Below, piece after piece: positions 1-4,733 of a stretch of 5,468 nucleotides of DNA. Position numbers and translations under genes: made by a program. This DNA is from Kiritimatiellia bacterium (GTDB lineage Bacteria; Verrucomicrobiota; Kiritimatiellia; SLAD01), in contig SKZA01000245.1 of assembly GCA_007127595.1 (NCBI GenBank), positions 1 through 5,468 on the forward strand. Direction: 5' to 3'. Numbering within the stretch: the stretch's first letter is position 1; each line of letters opens with the position of its first letter. Below the pieces are notes generated by a model, which had not been told where the DNA came from, did no database searches, and was given only the letters and a program-made list of their open reading frames with translations.

Positions 1-1
1 C

Positions 2-100
2 ATGACGCCGTGCAGTGTGGAGGAAGCGGATCAAGCGCGCAAGAATTTTTTCGGATCACACCTGATCGAATATCGCAGAAACGGCTATTCAGTTGTATAG
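2..100 (+). CDS. 3' end of an unrecognised upstream gene (partial)
   Basis: One forward frame is open from the window edge to a TAG at 98-100. It reads as a plausible soluble protein C-terminus, charged in its first half and ending in residues such as HLIEYRRNGYSVV. The other two forward frames stop early (TGA at 3-5) or give less protein-like text. An ATG at 2-4 is in frame, but a 32-residue protein is less likely than the tail of a longer gene starting outside the window. The stop lies 20 nt before the plsY start on the same strand, which suggests co-transcription. I do not recognise the family and assign no function. Confidence 0.5.
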   Translation: MTPCSVEEADQARKNFFGSHLIEYRRNGYSVV

Positions 101-120
101 CGCGATAGTAGGATGAGCCC

Positions 121-765
121 ATGACACTGATGATTGTAGTGATACTGGCGGCGTATCTGATCGGGGCGATTCCGTTCGCCCTTCTGATCGGGCGCATCAA
201 GGGCGTGGATATCCGGCAGGTGGGCAGCGGGAATGTCGGGGCGACCAACGTCTTCCGATCGGTCGGCAAGGGTTGGGGCGTGTTGACATTCGTGTGCGAC
301 GTGCTGAAAGGATTCCTCCCTGCCATCCTCTTCCCGCTTTGGGCCACGGGCGGCATCGAACAACCGGAGACGGCGGGCTTGCTCTATGGGTGCGCCGCCA
401 TTGCCGGGCATAATTGGCCCGTCTATCTCCGTTTCAAGGGCGGCAAAGGCGTGGCCACCAGTGCGGGCGTACTGCTGGGTGTCGCGCCTCCGGCTGTCGG
501 CATCGGCTTGGCCGTATGGGTCCTTCTATTCGCCGTCTTCCGCTACGTCTCGCTGGCCTCCATCGGCGCCGCCGCCGCTATTCCCGCCGCCGGTTGGTGG
601 CTGTACGGATCGGACAACAGGGTCGTACCTATCGTGCTGACCGTCCTCGGCCTCCTCGTCATCTGGCGTCATCGCACCAATATCCAGCGCCTGCTGAATG
701 GAACGGAACACACCTTCCGGAAGGAGAAGGAGGGAACCACGGATGACGCGGATGGTCACGGATAG
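121..765 (+). CDS. plsY: Acyl-phosphate:glycerol-3-phosphate acyltransferase PlsY
   Basis: This integral membrane enzyme transfers the acyl group of acyl-phosphate (made by PlsX) to position 1 of glycerol-3-phosphate, giving lysophosphatidate, the first step of membrane phospholipid synthesis. All three family motifs are visible in the 214 residues: GSGNVGATN at 35-43, GHNWPVYLRFKGGKGVAT at 96-113, and HRTNIQRLLNGTE at 184-196. Hydrophobic segments at roughly 4-24, 53-75, 114-140, 143-162 and 168-183 fit the multi-spanning family, and the length is normal. The ATG at 121 has an AGGA (110-113) 7 nt upstream. The last nine residues (206-214) and the stop are encoded inside a palindromic repeat, so the C-terminal tail after about residue 205 is probably not ancestral. 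The next gene, gpsA, supplies the glycerol-3-phosphate substrate. Confidence 0.96.
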   Translation: MTLMIVVILAAYLIGAIPFALLIGRIKGVDIRQVGSGNVGATNVFRSVGKGWGVLTFVCDVLKGFLPAILFPLWATGGIEQPETAGLLYGCAAIAGHNWPVYLRFKGGKGVATSAGVLLGVAPPAVGIGLAVWVLLFAVFRYVSLASIGAAAAIPAAGWWLYGSDNRVVPIVLTVLGLLVIWRHRTNIQRLLNGTEHTFRKEKEGTTDDADGHG

Positions 766-813
766 AAGAATTGAAGTAGAAATCATCCGTGAACATCCGT
801 GCAATCCGTGGTT
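735..813. repeat. Palindromic repeat element with 29-bp arms between plsY and gpsA
   Basis: Arms at 735-763 and 785-813 are inverted copies matching at 25 of 29 positions, separated by 21 nt. Each arm contains three copies of a 7-mer: ATCCGTG at 785-791, 795-801 and 804-810 on the right; its complement CACGGAT at 738-744 and 757-763, with CGCGGAT at 747-753, on the left. Offsets are 9-10 bp, about one helical turn. The left arm overlaps the 3' end of plsY, and the right arm ends 11 nt before the gpsA ATG. The structure looks like a non-autonomous dispersed palindromic element (REP- or MITE-like). I recall similar ATCCGTG-type repeats in environmental bacterial genomes but cannot verify that here. 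Confidence 0.85.
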
Positions 814-824
814 AAATAGACTGC

Positions 825-1826
825 ATGAAACGCATAGCCATTATCGGTGACGGGGGTTGGGGCACGGCGCTGGCGCTGGTGCTTCATCGCAACCAACACG
901 AAGTCCGCGTGTGGGGCCCGTTCGCGGAATACATCGACCGCATCAAGGCTTCCGGCGAAAACCCCAAATTCCTGCCGGACATCAAACTTCCGCCTGAAAT
1001 TCATTGGACCGCCTCACGCGCTGAAGCGGTCAGCGAAGCCGACGCCGTCGTCCTCGCCGTCCCGTCAAAGTTTTATCGTTCCGTCGTGGAATCCTTCAAG
1101 GACGCCATTACCAGCAACACGGTCATCGTCAGCGTAACGAAGGGATTGGACAAGGAATCCCATCAACGCATGACCCAGACCGCGGAATCGATCCTGACCG
1201 GTCATCACGTGGTGGCGCTTTCGGGCCCCAGCCATGCCGAGGAAGTTGCGCACGGCGTGCCAACGGCCGTCGTGGCCGCCTGCTGGGACCATGCCGTCGC
1301 CGAGTATGTGCAGCATCTCTTCAACGCGCCGGTCTTCCGCGTCTATACGTCCGACGACACCATTGGCGTCGAGCTGGGCGGCGCTTTGAAGAACGTCATT
1401 GCCATCGCCGCGGGCGTCAGCGACGGCATCGGTTTTGGGGACAACACGAAGGCCGCCTTGATCACCCGCGGCCTGGCCGAAATGACGCGACTGGGTGTAG
1501 CGCTGGGCGCGCATCCGTCCACGTTCAGCGGACTGAGCGGAATGGGCGATTTGATTGTGACCTGCGCCAGTCAGTTGAGCCGTAACCGGCGAGTCGGCGA
1601 AGCGCTCGGCCGGGGCGATACACTGGAAGAGATATTGAAACGCACGGAACAGGTGGCTGAAGGCGTATGGAACTGCGCCAACGCGCTGGAACTAGCCCAT
1701 GAAGCGGGTATCGACGTGCCGATTACCGAGGAAGTACATGCCATTGTGCATGAAGGGAAAGACCCGAAGCGTGCCGTCAACGACCTGCTCACACGGGAAC
1801 CGCGCCCGGAACGGGACCATCATTAG
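825..1826 (+). CDS. gpsA: Glycerol-3-phosphate dehydrogenase [NAD(P)+] GpsA
   Basis: This cytosolic enzyme reduces dihydroxyacetone phosphate to sn-glycerol-3-phosphate with NAD(P)H, feeding PlsY. The 333-residue length is typical. The N-terminal Rossmann motif is GDGGWGTALA at 8-17 (Gly8, Gly10, Gly13; the family more often reads GAGSWGTALA). Further family blocks are KFLPDIKLP (48-56), SVTKGLDKE (103-111), SGPSHAEE (133-140), GALKNVIAIAAG with the predicted catalytic Lys189, GDNTKAALITRG, and GLSGMGDLIVTC in the C-terminal helical domain. The ATG at 825 starts exactly at the conserved beta-strand KRIAIIG. No Shine-Dalgarno-like sequence precedes it, and the 12 nt upstream abut the right arm of the palindromic element. 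The gene lies 59 nt downstream of the plsY stop on the same strand, so it probably belongs to the same transcript. Confidence 0.97.
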   Translation: MKRIAIIGDGGWGTALALVLHRNQHEVRVWGPFAEYIDRIKASGENPKFLPDIKLPPEIHWTASRAEAVSEADAVVLAVPSKFYRSVVESFKDAITSNTVIVSVTKGLDKESHQRMTQTAESILTGHHVVALSGPSHAEEVAHGVPTAVVAACWDHAVAEYVQHLFNAPVFRVYTSDDTIGVELGGALKNVIAIAAGVSDGIGFGDNTKAALITRGLAEMTRLGVALGAHPSTFSGLSGMGDLIVTCASQLSRNRRVGEALGRGDTLEEILKRTEQVAEGVWNCANALELAHEAGIDVPITEEVHAIVHEGKDPKRAVNDLLTREPRPERDHH

Positions 1827-1827
1827 A

Positions 1828-1848
1828 ATGGTTGATGGTTAATGGTTA
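1828..1848. repeat. Three tandem 7-bp repeats (ATGGTTG/A)
   Basis: Three consecutive heptamers, ATGGTTG at 1828-1834, then ATGGTTA at 1835-1841 and 1842-1848, start 2 nt after the gpsA stop codon. Copies two and three are identical and the first differs only at its last base. No open frame or terminator feature explains it. It may be a short simple repeat or part of a larger intergenic element that continues into the inverted repeat at 1876-1940. Confidence 0.7.
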
Positions 1849-1875
1849 AGGGCAAAGGCTTCGGCTAACGAGAAG

Positions 1876-1940
1876 AACGCCTTACGGCGTCCCTACCAAC
1901 GGCGTCTTTCCGAGCGTTCGTAGGGGCGTCGCAAGACGCT
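1876..1940. repeat. Intergenic inverted repeat with hairpin-forming arms
   Basis: Arms at 1876-1896 and 1920-1940 are inverted copies matching at 16 of 21 positions. All five differences are transitions. Each arm can also fold on itself: ACGCC (1877-1881) pairs with GGCGT (1886-1890) around TTAC, and GCGTC (1926-1930) pairs with GACGC (1935-1939) around GCAA, a GNRA-type tetraloop. The outer ends read CCCTAC and GTAGGG. No T-run follows, so a standard intrinsic terminator is not supported. It is most likely a dispersed palindromic element. Confidence 0.7.
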
Positions 1941-2034
1941 TGCTCGATACAGGTAACAGCCATTTCTTGAATGAAAGTTGATTATGGTGGGGTCGCATCA
2001 TCTTCCGAGGGAGCAGTGGCAGGGGTTGCACGGG

Positions 2035-2679
2035 ATGAATCAACCGTACCTATCACCCTCGCCCACCCCGTGGAAGACCGGCGTGCAACAGTTTAAGCAC
2101 GCCGGACTCATTACTGCCGCGGGCGCGTCGAGCCGCATGGGCTTCCCCAAGGCCCTACTGCTTTTGCCGGACAACACCCCGCTAGCTCAATACCAAGCCG
2201 AGTTACTGAAACGGGGCGGTTGCAAGGATGTGGTGGTCGTGCTTGGCTCGGAAGCGGATCGCATTGCCAAGGAACTCCCCGATTGTCGAACGGTGACGAA
2301 CGAGCGCTGGGAGGAAGGACGCCTGACCTCCATCCAAACCGGCCTTCGCGCGCTGGAAAATTACGACGGTTGCTTCGTCATGCCGGTGGACGCGTACGGC
2401 ATACAGCCGGCCACGCTACGCGCCATGCGTGAAGCGGCCGAAACCGGCAATCACCAAGTCGTGCGCCCTACACACGATGGGAAACCGGGTCATTTGGTTT
2501 GGATATCGCGCGTCGTCGCAGAACAGGTTGTCGCACTCGACGCCGACGGCGACACCCCAATGAACGAGATTCTTGCGCCCCACACCCACCCCATCGCCGT
2601 CGATGACCCCGCCATCCTGCGAAATATCAACACGCCGGCAGAGTGGGAAACGCTGCGAACTGATTTGCCGCAAGGTTGA
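2035..2679 (+). CDS. MocA/MobA-like nucleotidyltransferase (probable molybdopterin cytidylyltransferase)
   Basis: The family attaches a nucleotide from NTP to a phosphorylated acceptor; MocA members convert molybdopterin cofactor to the cytosine dinucleotide form used by xanthine dehydrogenase-type enzymes. In the 214-residue reading the nucleotide-binding motif LITAAGASSRMGFPK lies at 25-39. The AAG form is closer to MocA than to MobA, which usually reads AGG. NERWEEGRLTSIQTGL (89-104), the metal-site segment MPVDAYG (116-122, Asp119) and GKPGHL (149-154; MocA usually has GHP) follow. The C-terminus NINTPAEWE resembles the family's DTPED ending. The frame opens further upstream (TTG 1978, ATG 1984), but those 17-19 residues look unlike the family; ATG 2035 has an AGGGG about 10 nt upstream and is preferred. 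A molybdenum hydroxylase operon lies about 600 nt downstream on the other strand, supporting the MocA reading. Another sugar or purine nucleotidyltransferase role cannot be excluded. Confidence 0.82.
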   Translation: MNQPYLSPSPTPWKTGVQQFKHAGLITAAGASSRMGFPKALLLLPDNTPLAQYQAELLKRGGCKDVVVVLGSEADRIAKELPDCRTVTNERWEEGRLTSIQTGLRALENYDGCFVMPVDAYGIQPATLRAMREAAETGNHQVVRPTHDGKPGHLVWISRVVAEQVVALDADGDTPMNEILAPHTHPIAVDDPAILRNINTPAEWETLRTDLPQG

Positions 2680-2703
2680 CATTCCGCCACCGCGATGTAC
2701 GCT
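2676..2703 (+). promoter_or_regulatory. Candidate promoter of the toxin-antitoxin module
   Basis: A perfect TTGACA -35 hexamer at 2676-2681 overlaps the stop codon (2677-2679) of the preceding gene. The best -10 candidate is TACGCT at 2698-2703 with a 16-bp spacer. It matches TATAAT at only three positions, so the promoter call rests mainly on the -35 box, the position 51 nt before the antitoxin start, and the overlap of the -10 area with the palindromic operator. Confidence 0.5.
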
Positions 2704-2714
2704 ATCACGTACAT
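2695..2714. promoter_or_regulatory. Palindromic operator (paired GTAC cores) before the antitoxin
   Basis: ATGTAC at 2695-2700 and GTACAT at 2709-2714 form a perfect 6-bp inverted repeat with an 8-bp spacer. Each half contains a GTAC core (2697-2700 and 2709-2712) whose centres are 12 bp apart. Each core with flanks is one base from TGTACA (TGTACG and CGTACA). From memory, YefM operators use TGTACA cores at 12-bp centre spacing, so this is a good candidate for the antitoxin's autoregulatory site. It overlaps the predicted -10 region and ends 17 nt before the antitoxin start codon. Confidence 0.65.
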
Positions 2715-2731
2715 ATCAAGGAGCCGCCACC

Positions 2732-2992
2732 ATGACGACACTTACCGCAACCGCAGCGCGAAAAGAATTCTTCGATTTAGTCAAGAAGGCCGCGCAAGGA
2801 CATAAGACCTACCGGATTCAACACCCCCAAGGCGCCGCCGTCCTCATGTCTGAAGAGGATTATGAGGGTCTGCTGGAAACATTGGAACTCTTGTCGCTCC
2901 CGGATTTTCGGAAACGCTTGAAATCATCCATCAAGCAAATGAAGTCTGGAGAAACGGTTTCCTTGACCGAGGTGTTCGGAGATAAGCCGTGA
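2732..2992 (+). CDS. Type II antitoxin, Phd/YefM family
   Basis: This 86-residue protein is the antitoxin of a toxin-antitoxin pair: it is expected to bind its own operator through the N-terminal domain and to wrap the toxin with a flexible C-terminal half. The N-terminus (TLTATAARKEFFDLVKKA, then YRIQHPQGAAVLMSEEDYEGLLETLELL to about residue 52) matches the Phd/YefM pattern: an AR...F helix, a beta hairpin ending in a (V/L)xSxEDY segment, and the ETLELL helix. The C-terminal part, rich in lysine and serine, ends in SLTEVFG, a typical antitoxin tail. The frame is open further upstream, but ATG 2732 starts exactly at the domain and has a strong AAGGAG at 2718-2723, 8 nt before it. Its stop overlaps the toxin start by 4 nt, indicating translational coupling. 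Confidence 0.93.
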   Translation: MTTLTATAARKEFFDLVKKAAQGHKTYRIQHPQGAAVLMSEEDYEGLLETLELLSLPDFRKRLKSSIKQMKSGETVSLTEVFGDKP

Positions 2993-3246
2993 AACGGTAC
3001 CAGGTACGTCTCACGAAAGAAGCGCTCAAGGATTACGAGAAACTCACCCCAAAACTACAGAAGAAACTGCGCGACATCCTATTCCGAACCCTATCATCTG
3101 ATCCCGCGTGCGGAAAACGCCTGGTGGGGGAACTGTCGGGGTTTTGGTCATTCAGACTGACCTACAAGGATCGCATCGTCTATTCCATCGACGAAAAGTC
3201 GCGGACCGTATTCGTTCACCGCACCGAAACGCACTACGGCGAGTAG
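2989..3246 (+). CDS. Type II toxin, RelE/ParE superfamily (YoeB/Txe-like)
   Basis: This 85-residue protein has the size and pattern of the RelE/ParE fold: an N-terminal strand (YQVRLTKEALKDYEKL), two basic helices (KLQKKLRDIL), then the sheet LSGFWSFRLTYKDRIVYSID and a final strand TVFVHRTETHYGE. The LSGFWS..L...R.VY block and the terminal His82-Tyr83 pair resemble YoeB, where the equivalent Arg, His and Tyr cleave mRNA in the ribosomal A site. Arg62, His82 and Tyr83 are therefore likely catalytic. The YoeB glutamate has no obvious counterpart (Lys43 by my hand alignment), so mechanism and exact subfamily are uncertain. It starts with GTG inside the antitoxin stop (GTGA overlap). The stop lies 17 nt from the stop of the convergent FAD-subunit gene. 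G+C content is about 48-53% in two hand-counted lines, against about 63% in gpsA. Confidence 0.9.
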   Translation: MKRYQVRLTKEALKDYEKLTPKLQKKLRDILFRTLSSDPACGKRLVGELSGFWSFRLTYKDRIVYSIDEKSRTVFVHRTETHYGE

Positions 3247-3263
3247 GCGACGTCAAGGAGCGA

Positions 3264-4142
3264 TCACCCGGCCAACTGTTCCAAAAACCCGCGCACTATG
3301 CGGCCGGTTACCCATTTCCGGTATTCGGCGGTGGAACGGATATCGGCGATCGGGTTGATGCCGTCCGACGTGCGCTGCTCCGCTTCGGCCAACACGGCTT
3401 CATCCAGCTTCTTCCCTTCGACCCACTTCTCCACGTCGTACAGCCGCACACAGGTCGGAGCGATACTACCGATAGCGACACGGAACGATTTGACCACACC
3501 GTTCGCCACGTGCCCGCGGCAACTGCCCATGACCTTGGAAATGGCCTGCGCTTGGCGCGGACCAAGTTTGCGCCACGCTTCGCGATGCCCGTCCGGCATC
3601 TTGGGTAGACGAAAACGGACAATCAGTTCATCGGGTTCAAGATCAATCTTGCGATAACCGGTCCAAAACTTTGTCACGGGCACCTCGCGTTCGCCCCGCA
3701 CGCTGGCGACCACCACCGTGCCGTCGGTGATCATCAAGGATGGGGCCAGATCGCCGGCCGGACTGGCGTTGGCCACGCTGCCGCCAATCGTGCCCATGGT
3801 TTGAATTTGAAAGCCCCCGATCGTCGCCGCCGCGTCCACAAGCGAGGGAAGATATTTCTGTGTGAGCGGCGACCGTCGAATACCCATATGGGTGACGCTC
3901 GCGCCGATCATGACTTCGCCATCGGTTTCTTCAATGTTCCTCAATTCCGAGAGATGCTTCACACTGACCGCTCGTTCCGGCATCTCCAGCACGCCGGATT
4001 CCCATTGCACCATCAGGTCGGTCCCGCCGGCCAGCGGGCGGCCGCGCGTCTTCTCGTCGGCCATCAGCTCGAGCGCCTCCTGCAAGGTCGCCGGGAATGC
4101 GCAGGCCACATCGTCAAATGTCTTCGCAGTAACCGTGCTCAC
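3264..4142 (-). CDS. Molybdenum hydroxylase medium subunit, FAD-binding (XdhB/CoxM-type)
   Basis: This subunit of a cytosolic molybdenum hydroxylase carries FAD and passes electrons from the 2Fe-2S subunit to the final acceptor. The two FAD-contact motifs are present: PLAGGTDL at 36-43 and GTIGGSVANASPAGD at 117-131. The C-terminal domain (about residues 180-292, including WRKLGPRQAQAISKV and FRVAIGSIAPT) matches the CO dehydrogenase flavoprotein C-terminal domain. I place the start at GTG 4142. It lies 4 nt after the stop of the small-subunit gene, has an AAAGGG-type ribosome site just upstream, and gives 292 residues, the usual family length. An in-frame ATG at 4241 would overlap the 2Fe-2S gene by 95 nt and add a family-atypical, Arg/Pro-rich leader. 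No extra cysteine cluster like that of 4-hydroxybenzoyl-CoA reductase is visible. The substrate remains unknown. Confidence 0.93.
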   Translation of the reverse strand: MSTVTAKTFDDVACAFPATLQEALELMADEKTRGRPLAGGTDLMVQWESGVLEMPERAVSVKHLSELRNIEETDGEVMIGASVTHMGIRRSPLTQKYLPSLVDAAATIGGFQIQTMGTIGGSVANASPAGDLAPSLMITDGTVVVASVRGEREVPVTKFWTGYRKIDLEPDELIVRFRLPKMPDGHREAWRKLGPRQAQAISKVMGSCRGHVANGVVKSFRVAIGSIAPTCVRLYDVEKWVEGKKLDEAVLAEAEQRTSDGINPIADIRSTAEYRKWVTGRIVRGFLEQLAG

Positions 4143-4146
4143 CCTT

Positions 4147-4635
4147 TTACCCTTTCGCCTCGGCGGGCCACTGTTCCGCGGCGGATTGAATGGCCTCAAC
4201 AATTTTTTCGTACCCCGTACAGCGGCAGATGTTGCCGGCATGCGCTTCGCGAATCCGGCCCGGATCCATATCGGGATCCCGGGACAACATCGCGTACGAA
4301 GAGACGATCATGCCAGGGATACAAAAACCACACTGGGCCGCGCCCTTCTCAGCATACGCCGCCTGCAAGAGGCGGCCGCCCGGAGTCTTTTCCAACCCCT
4401 CGACCGTGGTCACCTCGGCGCTGTCCGGAACCTGTCCGGCGGGCAGCATGCAGGACAAAACGGGCTCTCCGTCAACAATCACTGTGCATGCACCGCACTC
4501 GCCTTCGCCGCAGCCTTCTTTCGTGCCCTTGAGGTCTAAATCCTCACGTAACACGTCGAGGAAACGACGCACCGGCGGGATCTCCGCCTCGCGTCGCTCT
4601 CCGTTGATGTTCCATGTTCGCTTTACTTTATTCAT
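4147..4635 (-). CDS. Molybdenum hydroxylase small subunit, two [2Fe-2S] clusters (XdhC/CoxS-type)
   Basis: This electron-transfer subunit carries two iron-sulfur clusters between the molybdenum and FAD sites. In the 162 residues the N-terminal plant-ferredoxin-like domain holds Cys42, Cys47, Cys50 and Cys62 (EGCGEGECGACTV plus LSC). The C-terminal four-helix domain holds Cys102, Cys105, Cys137 and Cys139 (QCGFCIPGM and GNICRCTGY). All eight ligands are present, so both clusters should form. Length is normal for the family. The ATG at 4635 has only a CAGGG a few bases upstream. The stop is 4 nt from the FAD-subunit start, giving tight operon spacing. The large-subunit gene lies upstream, separated by 98 nt that contain a palindromic element. 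Xanthine dehydrogenase, CO dehydrogenase and aldehyde oxidoreductase small subunits cannot be told apart from this chain alone. Confidence 0.96.
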   Translation of the reverse strand: MNKVKRTWNINGERREAEIPPVRRFLDVLREDLDLKGTKEGCGEGECGACTVIVDGEPVLSCMLPAGQVPDSAEVTTVEGLEKTPGGRLLQAAYAEKGAAQCGFCIPGMIVSSYAMLSRDPDMDPGRIREAHAGNICRCTGYEKIVEAIQSAAEQWPAEAKG

Positions 4636-4677
4636 AACCCTGCAACCTTGTCACTTGTCGCCATCCATCAGTCTTCC

Positions 4678-4731
4678 TGGAGGGACGACCTCCGTGTCGT
4701 CCCTGCGGCCACGCGGAAGCGTGACCCTCCA
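4678..4731. repeat. Nested palindromic element between the large- and small-subunit genes
   Basis: Outer arms TGGAGGG (4678-4684) and CCCTCCA (4725-4731) are perfect inverted copies. Inside are two perfect hairpins: AGGGACGAC (4681-4689) with GTCGTCCCT (4696-4704) around a 6-nt loop, and CACGC (4710-4714) with GCGTG (4719-4723) around GGAA, a GNRA-type loop. The first hairpin and the outer helix compete for 4681-4684, so two folds are possible. The element starts 2 nt after the large-subunit stop codon in the direction of transcription (- strand). It could act as a REP-like mRNA stabiliser or attenuator inside the operon. No T-run is present. Confidence 0.75.
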
Positions 4732-4733
4732 TC

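Noticed and set aside
735..813. CRISPR array
   Set aside because: The 7-mer repeats are too short and too closely spaced, and the arrangement is an inverted repeat without spacers.
1065..1514. 149-residue reverse-strand open frame inside gpsA
   Set aside because: It is antisense to a fully conserved gpsA with intact motifs; G+C-rich codon bias explains it.
1876..1940. Intrinsic terminator for the plsY-gpsA transcript
   Set aside because: The stems are suitable but no T-run follows either hairpin, so Rho-independent termination is not supported.
1978..2034. Upstream TTG/ATG starts of the nucleotidyltransferase
   Set aside because: The extra residues do not resemble the family, and ATG 2035 has a better-placed AGGGG. 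The choice is not certain.
2573..2731. Long antitoxin reading starting inside the nucleotidyltransferase gene
   Set aside because: The Phd/YefM domain begins at ATG 2732, which has a strong AAGGAG. The upstream residues are an out-of-frame reading of the previous gene.
3247..3263. Bidirectional terminator between the convergent toxin and FAD-subunit genes
   Set aside because: The 17-nt gap holds no inverted repeat or T-run that I can see.
4143..4241. N-terminal extension of the FAD subunit to an ATG at 4241
   Set aside because: It would overlap the 2Fe-2S subunit coding sequence by 95 nt and add an Arg/Pro-rich leader unlike the family. GTG 4142 gives the normal length with a ribosome site.
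3801..4539. Long forward-strand open frames across the FAD and 2Fe-2S subunit genes
   Set aside because: They are antisense shadows of well-supported reverse-strand genes and show no recognisable domain.
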